Assembly: GCF_015350975.1 (NCBI RefSeq)
Contig: NZ_JADKRX010000001.1
Location: 124,001 to 188,000 of the forward strand
DNA from: Curtobacterium sp. VKM Ac-1395
Lineage (GTDB): Bacteria; Actinomycetota; Actinomycetes; Actinomycetales; Microbacteriaceae
DNA: 64,000 nt
Direction of reading: 5' to 3'
The number at the start of each line of letters is the position of its first letter. The stretch's first letter is position 1. The notes beneath the pieces are model-generated. The model had not been told where the DNA came from and made no database searches. It was given only the letters and a program-made list of their open reading frames with translations. Below, piece after piece: positions 8,307-16,511 of the stretch. A program made the position numbers and the translations under genes.

Positions 8307-9617
8307 TCACTCCTTGGCGAGTGCTGCGTCCATCTTTGTGGCCAGTTCCTTCGCGACCTGGTCGACCGGCTTCGACCCGTCGAAGGCGCTCGGGAGCAGG
8401 TTCGTCTCGAGGGTGTTCCACGCGGCGGTGTTCTTCGACACCGGCAGCGGCTTGGCGTACTCCACCGCGTCCAGGAAGACCTGCAGGTCGGCGTCCGGCA
8501 TGGTCTTCGTGAAGGCGTCCTGCGTCCCGGTGTAGGCGGGGATGATCGCGCCCATGTCGCCCTGCTGCTGCTGGGCGGGCTTCGACGCCATGTAGGCCTG
8601 CAGCGCCTGCGCGGCGCCCTTGTTCTTCGAGGCCTCGGCCACGACGTTCGAGACGCCGTGGATGACCGTGGCCTGCTCCTTGCCCTTGGGCAGTGGGTAG
8701 GCGACGACGTCCTTCTCGATGTCGGTGCCGATCAGCGCGGAGCGGAACCAGCTGCCGCCCTGGTACATGGCGACCTTGCCGGAGGTGAACCACTGGTCGG
8801 CCGTGGTGTCGGTCAGCTGCTGCATCGTGGGCGACGCACCGGACTTGATGAGGTCGGTCCAGTAGGCCAGCCCGGCCTCGGCGGCCTTCGAGTCGTACTC
8901 CGACTTCTTGCCGTCGACGACGGACCCACCGGCCTGGAAGATCGTGTCGTAGTACGTGGTCTGGCCGTCCATGCCCGCGGCGGCACCGTAGGCGCCCTGG
9001 CTCTTCAGCTTCGCGGAGAGCTCGGCGCCGGTCTTCTGGAAGTCGTCCCAGGTCCAGTCCTTGGACGGCATCGGGACGCCGGCCTGCTCGAACAGCGACT
9101 TGTTCATCCACACGCCGATGGTGTCGAAGTCCTTCGGGACGCCGTACTGCTTGCCGTCGAGCGTGTAGAGCTTGTTGAGCGCCGAGGAGTAGTTCTTCGG
9201 GTCGATCGCGCCCGACTTGACCTCGTCGGTGATCGGGGCGAGCTTGCCGTTGCCTGCGTACAGCTGGAAGTTCGGGCCGTTCATCCAGAACAGGTCGGGC
9301 AGCGTGTTGCTGGAGCCCTGCGTCTGCAGCTTCGTGAAGTAGCTGGCGTACGGGGTGACGTCGACGTTGACCTTGATGTCGGGGTACTTCTCGTTGAAGC
9401 CCTTGATGTTGGCCTTGATCGCCTTCACCTGGTTCTGGTCCCAGACGGCGTACGTCAGGTTCGCCTTGGTGTCCTTCGCGACCTCGCCGGAACCGCCGGC
9501 GCTGCCGGAGGACGAGGTGCTGCAGCCGGCGAGCAGCGCGACGGCGCTGACGGCGGCGGCGAGACCGAGCAGTGCGCGGCGTCGGCCGCGGCCCGGGCGG
9601 GCGGTGGGAGCGGTCAT
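8307..9617 (-). CDS. Sugar ABC transporter solute-binding lipoprotein
   Basis: A 436-residue extracellular binding protein of the family 1 sugar type. A twin-arginine-like basic start (RPGRGRRRALL) leads into a hydrophobic stretch and the lipobox LLAGC at about residues 28-32, so the mature protein is lipid-anchored. It continues with the usual VWDQNQVKAI and FNEKYPDIKV segments of this family. The ATG overlaps the stop of the Gfo/Idh oxidoreductase gene (ATGA, 9614-9617), with AAAGGA upstream in that gene. It delivers a sugar to the two permeases that follow; the ligand is not determined by sequence. Confidence 0.93.
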   Translation of the reverse strand: MTAPTARPGRGRRRALLGLAAAVSAVALLAGCSTSSSGSAGGSGEVAKDTKANLTYAVWDQNQVKAIKANIKGFNEKYPDIKVNVDVTPYASYFTKLQTQGSSNTLPDLFWMNGPNFQLYAGNGKLAPITDEVKSGAIDPKNYSSALNKLYTLDGKQYGVPKDFDTIGVWMNKSLFEQAGVPMPSKDWTWDDFQKTGAELSAKLKSQGAYGAAAGMDGQTTYYDTIFQAGGSVVDGKKSEYDSKAAEAGLAYWTDLIKSGASPTMQQLTDTTADQWFTSGKVAMYQGGSWFRSALIGTDIEKDVVAYPLPKGKEQATVIHGVSNVVAEASKNKGAAQALQAYMASKPAQQQQGDMGAIIPAYTGTQDAFTKTMPDADLQVFLDAVEYAKPLPVSKNTAAWNTLETNLLPSAFDGSKPVDQVAKELATKMDAALAKE

Positions 9618-10825
9618 CGGGTGGTCCTTTCGGGAACGGAGGTGGTCGCGAAGTGCCGGAGGGTCGCCTCGGGCAGCGGTGGGACGTCGATGGGCTCGGA
9701 CCCGTTGCGGAGCGACCGGGTGGCGAGGGCGCCGGTGGCGACCGCTGCACGTGCCGCGAGGGGCGACAGGCTGGTCGGTTCACCGAAGGCGACGGAGCGC
9801 AGGAACTCGGTCATCGTGAGCAGGTCGGCGTCGCTGTGGCCGTCCTCGACGCCGTCGATCGGGTACTCGACGTCACCCTGGACGTCCCAGTTCCGTCGGT
9901 GGTTCCAGACCTTGACCACGCCGCCGCCGGTGTCACCGATGTTCTCGAGGCGCCCGTGGGTGCCGATCACCGTGTAGTTCCGCCAGTAGTCCGGCGTGAA
10001 GTGGCACTGCTCGTAGCTGGCCTGCACGCCGTTGTCGAGCGTCATCATCACCATCGAGACGTCCTCGACGTCGACGACGGGGTTGAGCCCGGTCTGCTCG
10101 GCCGGCGGCCAGTTGTCGAACGAGAACCAGTCGGTCATCAGCTCGTCGCTGCGGTCGCGGCGGTCGGTCACGTCGCCGTAGACCGACAGCGAGCCCATGC
10201 CCACGACGCGGGTCGTGTACGCGCCGGCGAGGGCGTGGATCACGTCGAGGTCGTGGCTGGCCTTCTGCAGGAGCAGCGAGTTGACCTTGGTGCGGTCGGC
10301 GTGCCAGTCCTTGAAGTAGTAGTCGCCGCCGTTGCCGACGAAGTGGCGGACCCAGACGGCCTTGACCTCGCCGATCTCGCCGCGCTCGATGACCTGGCGC
10401 ATCAGGCGCACCACGGCGGCGTGCCGGAAGTTGTGCCCGACGTAGAGCGGGGTGCCGGTCTCGGCGGCCGTGTTGAGCACCGCGTCGGCGTCCTCGACCG
10501 TGATGGCGAGGGGCTTCTCGAGGTAGACGGCGATGCCCGCGCGCAGCAGGTCGGTCGCGATCTCGGCGTGGGTCCAGTCCGGCGTGGTGACGATCGCGGC
10601 GTCGACCAGCCCGGCCAGCGCGCGGTGGTCCTCGAGGACCTGCGCGTCGGGGTACTCGGCCTGTCCGCGCTCCCGCCCGGCGGGGGTGACGTCCACGACG
10701 GCCGTGACCCGGGCCTCCAGGTCGGTGGCGGACGCGACGGCGTCGGCGACGTGACGGGCGATGTACGACCGCTGACCCATCCCGATCACCGCGACGCGGA
10801 GGGCTTCGTTCGTGTTGACGGTCAT
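9614..10825 (-). CDS. Gfo/Idh/MocA-family oxidoreductase
   Basis: A 403-residue NAD(P)-dependent sugar oxidoreductase. The Rossmann domain starts with RVAVIGMGQRSYI and carries the family motif EKPLA near residue 100; the C-terminal alpha/beta domain includes KASHDLDVIHAL, with the His/Asp pair typical of the active site. The frame is open to 10882, but the ATG at 10825 has AGGGAG 6 bases before it and places the first beta strand where expected. As the first gene of the uptake operon it may oxidise or isomerise the imported sugar or one released from a glycoside. The GH109 N-acetylgalactosaminidases share this fold, but I do not see their features. Confidence 0.88.
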   Translation of the reverse strand: MTVNTNEALRVAVIGMGQRSYIARHVADAVASATDLEARVTAVVDVTPAGRERGQAEYPDAQVLEDHRALAGLVDAAIVTTPDWTHAEIATDLLRAGIAVYLEKPLAITVEDADAVLNTAAETGTPLYVGHNFRHAAVVRLMRQVIERGEIGEVKAVWVRHFVGNGGDYYFKDWHADRTKVNSLLLQKASHDLDVIHALAGAYTTRVVGMGSLSVYGDVTDRRDRSDELMTDWFSFDNWPPAEQTGLNPVVDVEDVSMVMMTLDNGVQASYEQCHFTPDYWRNYTVIGTHGRLENIGDTGGGVVKVWNHRRNWDVQGDVEYPIDGVEDGHSDADLLTMTEFLRSVAFGEPTSLSPLAARAAVATGALATRSLRNGSEPIDVPPLPEATLRHFATTSVPERTTR

Positions 10826-10861
10826 CTCGCTCCCTTGCGTGATTGTGACGGCAATGATGCC

Positions 10862-10900
10862 AAATCGATCATGGATGCACAATATGCGATCACAGATCGC
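10862..10900. promoter_or_regulatory. Candidate operator cluster before the uptake operon
   Basis: Between the DeoR-type gene and the Gfo/Idh gene lie AAATCGATCA (10862-10871) and a perfect dyad GCGATC-ACA-GATCGC (10886-10900). TCGATC/GATCGA half-sites recur in the promoter of the catabolic operon at 11873-11890, which suggests one repressor for both. Binding is inferred; only the dyads are seen. Confidence 0.45.
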
Positions 10901-10986
10901 TCACGGAAGCGAGATGCAAGGGTTTTACACGCCGGTAACGTCCGGAGCGTGCCGGGACGGGTCAGGACGAGCCAGGAGGCTCGGGA

Positions 10987-11775
10987 TCAGTCCGCGACGA
11001 CGAGCTCCACGCCGGCGGCGGCGAGGTCGGACGCGAACGTCGACGGCACCGGCTGGTCGGTGACGAGCACGTCGATCCGGTCGAGCGGGCAGATCCGCGC
11101 GAACGTGGAGCGCTCGACCTTGGTGGAGTCGGCCACGACGATCACGCGCCGTCCGACGGAGGCGAAGTGCCGGCTGACCTCGGCCTCGCCCTCGTGCATG
11201 GTGGTGGCGCCGTACTGCCCGGTCAGGCCGTCGACACCGAGGACGACGACGTCGAGTGCGAACTCGTCGAGGGTGTCGCGCACCAGCGGCCCGATGAGCT
11301 CGTAGGACTGACGACGGGCGACACCACCCGTGACCACGATCTTGACGTTCGCGCGCACGGACAGCTCGTACCCGATGTTCAGCGCGTTCGTGACGATCGT
11401 GATGCCGAACTCGCCGTCGGAGCGGATGAAGCGCTCGCTCTTGCCGAGTTCGCGCGCCACCTCGGTCGTCGTCGTGCCGCCGTTCAGCCCGACGGTGTCG
11501 CCGGGGGCCACGAGCGCAGCCGTGGCGCGGGCGATGGCGGTCTTCGCCTCGGCCTGGCGGGCGATCTTGTACTGCAGCGGCAGCTCGTACCCGGCGCCGA
11601 GCGCGGCGGCTCCGCCGTGGGTGCGCGTGACGAGGCGCTGGTCGGCGAGCGTGGCGAGGTCGCGGCGGGCGGTCGCCGCGGAGATCCCGAGCACGTCGCC
11701 GATCTCGGAGATCGACACGTTCCCCCGGTCGCTCACGAGCTCGAGCAGGGCGTTGAGCCGCTGTTGCGGAGTCAT
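10987..11775 (-). CDS. DeoR/GlpR-family repressor, likely amino-sugar regulator
   Basis: A 262-residue regulator. The N-terminal winged helix (about 1-60) holds ISEIGDVLGISAATARRDL, the DeoR signature, followed by the short link LVTRTHGGAAAL. The C-terminal DeoR sensor domain has LNGGTTTTEVARE, VTNALNIG and VLGVDGL, the phosphosugar-binding elements that detect sugar phosphates such as tagatose or amino-sugar phosphates. Two in-frame ATGs exist at 11784 and 11775; GTAGGA sits 8 bases before the second, so I chose it. It lies between the uptake operon and the divergent catabolic operon, as AgaR does in N-acetylgalactosamine loci. I infer that it represses both. Confidence 0.9.
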   Translation of the reverse strand: MTPQQRLNALLELVSDRGNVSISEIGDVLGISAATARRDLATLADQRLVTRTHGGAAALGAGYELPLQYKIARQAEAKTAIARATAALVAPGDTVGLNGGTTTTEVARELGKSERFIRSDGEFGITIVTNALNIGYELSVRANVKIVVTGGVARRQSYELIGPLVRDTLDEFALDVVVLGVDGLTGQYGATTMHEGEAEVSRHFASVGRRVIVVADSTKVERSTFARICPLDRIDVLVTDQPVPSTFASDLAAAGVELVVAD

Positions 11776-11856
11776 GGTGGCCATCCTACGGGCGTAAATC
11801 ACACTTGCCCTGATCGGAAATGACGTTTTGCCCTCGCTTCGAGCACGATCGCTCGC

Positions 11857-11890
11857 TATGCTCCCAACCACGTCGATCATCCCGGATCGA
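11857..11890 (+). promoter_or_regulatory. Promoter and operator of the amino-sugar catabolic operon
   Basis: TATGCT (11857-11862) is a good -10 box 50 bases before the first gene. Directly after the expected start point lies a perfect dyad TCGATC-ATCCCG-GATCGA (11873-11878 and 11885-11890), a position where a bound repressor would block transcription. A clear -35 box is not seen. Confidence 0.5.
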
Positions 11891-11911
11891 CTCACGGATC
11901 GGAAGGCCCTC

Positions 11912-12790
11912 ATGACCGACACCTTCGTGAGCGAAGAGCTCGCGTCGCAGCCGGAGACGTGGCGCGCTGCTGCGGCCCTGCTGCCCTCGTTCGTCGACTC
12001 CCTCCCCCAGCCCGGCGAGCGCGTCGCCGTCGTCGGCTGCGGCACCAGCTGGTTCATCGCGATGAGCTACGCCGTCGCCCGTGAGCAGGCCGGGCTCGGT
12101 GTCACGGACGCCTTCGCCGGCTCGGAGTACCCCGCCGGTCGCGACTACGACCGCGTCGTCACCATCAGCCGTTCGGGCACGACGACGGAGATCGTCTCGC
12201 TCCTCGCCGCACTGCCGACCCAGCGCACCGTGCTCATCACCGCGGTCGCGGACAGCCCCGCAGCTGCCGAGGCCGACGACGTCGTCGCGCTGCCCTTCGC
12301 CGACGAGCGCAGCGTCGTGCAGACCCGGTTCGCCACCACGACGCTCGCACTGCTGCGCGCGTCGATCGGCGACGACGTGGACGCCCTCGCCGCCCAGGCG
12401 GAGACCGCACTCACGCTCCCGATCGAGGACCTGCTCGACGCCGAGCAGGTGTCCTTCGTCGGCCGTGGTGCCGCCGTGGGCCTGACGTTCGAAGCGGCAC
12501 TCAAGACGCGCGAGGCCGCGCAGTTCTGGGCCGAGTCGTACCCGGCGATGGACTACCGCCACGGACCGATCGCGATCGCGCAGCCGGGCCGGCTGGTCTG
12601 GTCGCTCGGTGCGTCGCCCGAGGGCCTGGAGGACGAGGTCGCCGCCACCGGTGCCCGGTTCGTCCGACACGAGCTCGACCCGATCGCCGGGCTCGTCGTC
12701 GTGCACCGGTTCGCCGTCGCCCTGGCCGAGCGCCGCGGTCTCGACCCGGACCACCCGCGGTCGCTGACCCGTTCGGTCATCCTCACCTGA
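11912..12790 (+). CDS. agaS: SIS-domain sugar-phosphate isomerase/deaminase (AgaS-like)
   Basis: A 292-residue protein with two SIS domains. The first carries VVGCGTSWFIAMSYAV and TISRSGTTTEIVSLL (phosphosugar loop Ser-Arg-Ser-Gly-Thr), the second VSFVGRGAAVGLTFEAALKT and a C-terminal MDYRHGPIAI. This is the layout of the isomerase half of GlmS and of AgaS, which converts galactosamine-6-phosphate to tagatose-6-phosphate and ammonia. The downstream kinase and class II aldolase fit AgaS better than a glucosamine deaminase. GGAAGG lies before the ATG. First gene of five in an operon; its stop overlaps the start of the next by one base. Whether it acts on the gluco or galacto isomer needs an assay. 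Confidence 0.82.
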   Translation: MTDTFVSEELASQPETWRAAAALLPSFVDSLPQPGERVAVVGCGTSWFIAMSYAVAREQAGLGVTDAFAGSEYPAGRDYDRVVTISRSGTTTEIVSLLAALPTQRTVLITAVADSPAAAEADDVVALPFADERSVVQTRFATTTLALLRASIGDDVDALAAQAETALTLPIEDLLDAEQVSFVGRGAAVGLTFEAALKTREAAQFWAESYPAMDYRHGPIAIAQPGRLVWSLGASPEGLEDEVAATGARFVRHELDPIAGLVVVHRFAVALAERRGLDPDHPRSLTRSVILT

Positions 12791-13737
12791 TGGGTCCGAC
12801 GGGGCTGGTGCTCGGGGTCGACGTCGGCGGCACGGGCATCAAGGCCCGGGTCACGGACGCCGCGGGCACGGTGCTCGGCGAGCACCGCGTCCCGACCCCG
12901 CGTGCCGACCCCGACGCCGTGCAGCTCGCCGAGGTGATCGCCGAGCTGGCGGTCACCGCGGCCGCTGCGTCCGGCGCGACTCGCCTGGCGGCGGTCGGCG
13001 TGGTCGTCCCGGGCGTGGTCGACGAGGTCACCGGGGTGTCCGTGCTCGCCGTGAACCTCGGCTGGCAGGGCGTCCCCGTCCGCGAGCGCATCCACGCGGC
13101 GCTCGTCGCCCGCGGTGTCGACGTCCCCGTGGCGTTCGGCCACGACGTGCGCGCCGGCGCTCTCGCCGAGTCGCGCCCCGTGCCCGGTGCGACCCAGCCC
13201 CTCGACCGCGGGTCCGTCGGCTTCGTGCCCGTCGGCACCGGGCTCGCCAGTGCCCTGGTCGTCGACGGTGCCGTCGTGTCCGGTGGCGGCTGGGCCGGCG
13301 AGATCGGACAGGTGCGCATCCAGCACGGTCCGCACGCGGGGCTCCGCGTCGAGGAGATCGCGTCAGCAGGGGCCGTCGCCCGCCGTGCCGGCACGGCGTC
13401 CGCCCACGCGGCGATGCTCCGTGTGCAGCAGGGTGACCCCGTGGCGACCGCCGTGTGGCAGGAGTGCGTCGACGTGCTCGGCGAGGCGATCGCCTGGATC
13501 ACCGCCGTCGCGGGCTGCCACGCCGTCGTCGTCGGTGGCGGCCTGGCGGAGTCCGGCGCGATGCTGCTCGACCCGCTCCGCACCGCCGTGGCCGACCGAC
13601 TCGTCGGGCTCCGTGCGCCGACGCTCCTGCCCGCACGCCACGGCGACGCCGCCGGGGCCATCGGTGCCGGGCTGCTCGCGCGGGAGCTCCTCGACACGCT
13701 CGCACCGACCGAGGCCCCGATCGGCGGCCGCGCATGA
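12790..13737 (+). CDS. ROK-family sugar kinase without the zinc motif
   Basis: A 315-residue ROK kinase. GVDVGGTGIKA near the N-terminus is the phosphate-binding signature, FGHDVRAGALAE supplies the catalytic Asp, and the C-terminal VVVGGGLAESG is the second nucleotide site. The usual zinc site, a His after GE(I/L)G followed by CxCGxxGCxE, is missing: the sequence reads GEIGQVRIQHGP then GLRVEEIAS, with Gln for His and no cysteines. Placement between AgaS and NagA implies phosphorylation of N-acetylgalactosamine or N-acetylglucosamine at O6. It overlaps both neighbours (one base upstream, ATGA downstream). Confidence 0.85.
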   Translation: MGPTGLVLGVDVGGTGIKARVTDAAGTVLGEHRVPTPRADPDAVQLAEVIAELAVTAAAASGATRLAAVGVVVPGVVDEVTGVSVLAVNLGWQGVPVRERIHAALVARGVDVPVAFGHDVRAGALAESRPVPGATQPLDRGSVGFVPVGTGLASALVVDGAVVSGGGWAGEIGQVRIQHGPHAGLRVEEIASAGAVARRAGTASAHAAMLRVQQGDPVATAVWQECVDVLGEAIAWITAVAGCHAVVVGGGLAESGAMLLDPLRTAVADRLVGLRAPTLLPARHGDAAGAIGAGLLARELLDTLAPTEAPIGGRA

Positions 13738-14699
13738 CCGCCCACGACCTCGTCGTCCCCGGGTTCGTCGACCTGCACGTGCACGGTGCCCTCGGCCACG
13801 ACTTCGCCACCTGCTCCGCCGACGACGCCCGTGCTGCCGTCGCCCACCACGCCGGCCGCGGGACCACCACGATGGTGGCCTCGATCGCCACCGGGACGCC
13901 CGACGCCACCGTGGCCGCGCTCCGTCGCCTCGGACCGCTCGTCGACGAGGGCGTGCTCGCCGGCCTGCACCTCGAGGGGCCCTGGCTGTCGCCCGCCCGC
14001 CGCGGGGCCCACGCCGCCGAGCTCCTGCACGCCCCGACCCCGGCGGAGGTCGACACGTACCTCGACGCCGCCGCCGGCACGCTCCGCATCGTGACGCTCG
14101 CCCCCGAGCTGCCCGGCGCGCTCGACGCCGTCGCACGCCTGACCGCGGCGGGGGTCGTCGTCGCGATCGGCCACACGGACGCCGACGCCGAGACCGTCAG
14201 CCGTGCCGTGGACGCCGGCGCCCGGCTGGTCACCCACGTCTTCAACGGGATGCCGCCGCTGCACCACCGCGCTCCCGGTCCGGTCGGGGTCGCCCTGACC
14301 GACCCGCGCCTCCACGTCGAGGCGATCGTCGACGGCCACCACCTCGACGACGTCACCGTGGACCTGGTCCGCCGCAGCACCGGCAGCCGCATGGTCCTGG
14401 TGTCCGACGCGATGGCCGCCACCGGGTGCGACGACGGGCGGTACCGGATCGCCGGGTCCGCCGTCGTCGTGTCGGACGGGGTCGCGATGCTCGCCGACGG
14501 GTCGTCCCTGGCGGGCAGCACGAGCACCGTGCTCGACGGCTTCCTGCGCCTGCTGGCATCGGGGACGCCGCTCGACGAGGCCGTCGACGCCAGCTCCGGA
14601 CGGGCGCTGGCGCTGCTCGGGCTCCCCGCGTCCCCTGACCGCATCGTCGTCGACACGACCACCGGCCGTGTCCGTCCACACACCGAGGTGTCCGCATGA
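13734..14699 (+). CDS. nagA: N-acetylglucosamine/galactosamine-6-phosphate deacetylase, short form
   Basis: A 321-residue amidohydrolase that removes acetate from N-acetylhexosamine-6-phosphate. Metal and substrate residues are in place: DLHVHG, HLEGPWLSP, AIGHTDA, THVFNGM and the catalytic Asp in LVSDAMAATG. The protein begins almost at once with VVPGFVDLHVHG, which in usual NagA (about 380 residues) comes after some 50 residues of the small beta-sandwich. The start ATG overlaps the ROK kinase stop (ATGA, 13734-13737), and extending the frame upstream would only run inside the kinase gene. So the enzyme appears naturally trimmed at its N-terminus. Third of five coupled genes. Confidence 0.88.
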   Translation: MTAHDLVVPGFVDLHVHGALGHDFATCSADDARAAVAHHAGRGTTTMVASIATGTPDATVAALRRLGPLVDEGVLAGLHLEGPWLSPARRGAHAAELLHAPTPAEVDTYLDAAAGTLRIVTLAPELPGALDAVARLTAAGVVVAIGHTDADAETVSRAVDAGARLVTHVFNGMPPLHHRAPGPVGVALTDPRLHVEAIVDGHHLDDVTVDLVRRSTGSRMVLVSDAMAATGCDDGRYRIAGSAVVVSDGVAMLADGSSLAGSTSTVLDGFLRLLASGTPLDEAVDASSGRALALLGLPASPDRIVVDTTTGRVRPHTEVSA

Positions 14700-15616
14700 T
14701 CGTCGTCGTCACCCCCAACCCGGCCGTGGACGTCACCTACCGCGTCGACGAGCAGCGCATCGGCACGACCCAGCGCGTCCGGTCCGTCGACCGCCTGCCG
14801 GGCGGCAAGGGCCTCAACGTGGCACGGGTGCTGGCCGGCGAGGGCGTCGAGACGCACTCGGTCCTGCCGCTCGGCGGGTCGGCCGGCGCCTGGGTCGCGG
14901 ACGCCGTCGCCGCCCTCGGGCTCGCCGCCACCGCCGTGCCGGTCCCCGGTGAGACCCGCAGCACGGTCACGGTCGTCGACGACCACGCGCACCCGACGAT
15001 GTTCGGCGAACCGGGCCCGTCCGTGCCGCCCGCCGCCTGGCTCCCCGTGGACGACGCCGTCCGGGCACTGCTCCCGACGTCCCACGCCCTCGTCGTCTCC
15101 GGCTCGCTGCCCGTCGGCACCGCGGCCGAGGTCGTGACGCCGTGGATCGCCGACGCCGTCGCCGCCGGGGTGCTCGTCGTCGCCGACTGCTCGGGACCCG
15201 CGCTCCTGGCCACGGCCGACGCGGGCGCCACGGTCTGCAAGCCCAACCGCGAGGAGCTCGCCGAGGCCACCGGCTTCCCGGACGAACGCGACGGAGCCCT
15301 CGCGCTGCTCGACCGCGGCGCCGGCATGGTCGTCGTCTCCCGGGGCGCCGACGGCATCACCGCCCACACCCGCACCGAGGTCGTCGAGGTCGGCGCCGTC
15401 CGCGGCGTCACCGGCAACCCGACCGGGGCGGGCGACGCGGCCACCGCGGGACTCGTGCTCGCACTCACGCGGGACGCCACCGACGTCACCGCCGCCCTCC
15501 GCACCGCCGCCGCGTTCGGCGCCGCCGCCGTCCTGCGCCCCGTGGCCGGCGAGGTCGACCGCGACGCCGTCCACCGATTCCTGACCGACACCGAACCGAC
15601 CCGGAGCACCGCATGA
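14696..15616 (+). CDS. PfkB-family hexose-phosphate kinase (LacC/FruK type)
   Basis: A 306-residue ribokinase-fold enzyme. The first PfkB signature is LPGGKGLNVARVLAGEG; the second is GNPTGAGDAATAG, where Asn-Pro-Thr is the version found in tagatose-6-phosphate and 1-phosphofructokinases. KPNREEL fits the substrate-lid region. In this operon it would turn tagatose-6-phosphate into tagatose-1,6-bisphosphate for the aldolase that follows. Its start and stop both overlap neighbours by ATGA. Distinguishing tagatose-6-phosphate from fructose-1-phosphate kinase is inference from context. Confidence 0.87.
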   Translation: MIVVVTPNPAVDVTYRVDEQRIGTTQRVRSVDRLPGGKGLNVARVLAGEGVETHSVLPLGGSAGAWVADAVAALGLAATAVPVPGETRSTVTVVDDHAHPTMFGEPGPSVPPAAWLPVDDAVRALLPTSHALVVSGSLPVGTAAEVVTPWIADAVAAGVLVVADCSGPALLATADAGATVCKPNREELAEATGFPDERDGALALLDRGAGMVVVSRGADGITAHTRTEVVEVGAVRGVTGNPTGAGDAATAGLVLALTRDATDVTAALRTAAAFGAAAVLRPVAGEVDRDAVHRFLTDTEPTRSTA

Positions 15617-16452
15617 CCATCGACCTCGCCCTCACCGGACTGCTCGACACGGCCCGCTCGACGCGCCACGGTGTCGGCGCCTTCAACGTCGTCCTGCTCG
15701 AGCACGCCGAGGCGATCGTCGCCGGCGCCGAGCTCGCCGGCCTGCCCGTCATCCTGCAGATCAGCGAGAACTGCGTCCGCTACCACGGCGGCCTCGTCCC
15801 GATCACGACCGCGACGCGGGCGATCGCCCGCGCGGCCGACGTCGAGGTCCTCGTGCACCTCGACCACATCGAGGACGTCGACCTGGTCGCCGACGGCATC
15901 GCGCTCGGCGTCGACTCGATCATGTACGACGGCTCGCACCTGGACTACGACGCCAACGTCGCGGCCACCAGGGTCATGGCCGAACGCTGCCACCGCGCGG
16001 GCATCGCGCTCGAGGCCGAGCTGGGCGAGGTCGGCGGCAAGGACGGCGTGCACGCGCCCGGCGTCCGCACCGACCCGACGGACGCTGCGGCCTTCGTCAA
16101 GGCGACCGGCGTCGACGCCCTCGCCGTGGCCGTGGGGACCTCGCACGCGATGCAGACGCGCGAGGCGGCGGTGGACCGCGACCTCGTCACCCGCCTGCGC
16201 GACACCGTGCCGGTGCCGCTCGTGCTGCACGGGTCGTCCGGACTGTCGGACGAGAAGCTGCAGGGCGCCGTCCGCGCGGGCATGACGAAGGTCAACATCT
16301 CCACGCACCTGAACGGGCTGTTCACCCGGGCGCTCCGTGCGGTGCTCGAGGAGCGACCGGACGTCGTCGACCCGCGGAAGTACGTGTCCGCAGGGCGGGA
16401 CGCGATCACGGCCGAGACGAGCCGACTGCTGACGCTGCTCGCCACGGCCTGA
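15613..16452 (+). CDS. Class II tagatose/fructose-bisphosphate aldolase
   Basis: A 279-residue zinc aldolase of the KbaY/GatY/FbaA group. The first zinc-histidine region reads VEVLVHLDHIED, followed by DSIMYDGSHLDYD, the strand EAELGEVGGKDG, AVGTSHAMQT and VLHGSSGLSDE with the second and third zinc histidines, and KVNISTHL for phosphate binding. It would split tagatose-1,6-bisphosphate into dihydroxyacetone phosphate and glyceraldehyde-3-phosphate, ending the pathway. Start overlaps the kinase stop (ATGA). A hairpin follows 21 bases after the stop. Confidence 0.88.
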   Translation: MTIDLALTGLLDTARSTRHGVGAFNVVLLEHAEAIVAGAELAGLPVILQISENCVRYHGGLVPITTATRAIARAADVEVLVHLDHIEDVDLVADGIALGVDSIMYDGSHLDYDANVAATRVMAERCHRAGIALEAELGEVGGKDGVHAPGVRTDPTDAAAFVKATGVDALAVAVGTSHAMQTREAAVDRDLVTRLRDTVPVPLVLHGSSGLSDEKLQGAVRAGMTKVNISTHLNGLFTRALRAVLEERPDVVDPRKYVSAGRDAITAETSRLLTLLATA

Positions 16453-16473
16453 GCGAGCGCCGCAGCGACGAAC

Positions 16474-16502
16474 GGCGGCGGCGCGGGGACCGCGCTGCCG
16501 CC
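16474..16502. terminator. Bidirectional hairpin at a convergent junction
   Basis: A 13-base stem (16474-16486 with 16490-16502, one G-U pair) and a 3-base loop lie between the aldolase stop (plus) and the sedolisin stop (minus). There is no T-run, as usual in such GC-rich DNA. Confidence 0.65.
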
Positions 16503-16511
16503 GCCCCGCCG

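Noticed and set aside
9614..10825. GH109 alpha-N-acetylgalactosaminidase
   Set aside because: The fold and the neighbourhood would fit, but the protein has no signal peptide and no distinctive GH109 motif that I can recognise, so the general Gfo/Idh assignment is safer.
12783..15574. Long minus-strand open frames opposite the amino-sugar operon
   Set aside because: They are shadows of five well-supported coupled genes, with low-complexity Ala/Thr/Ser products and no domain.
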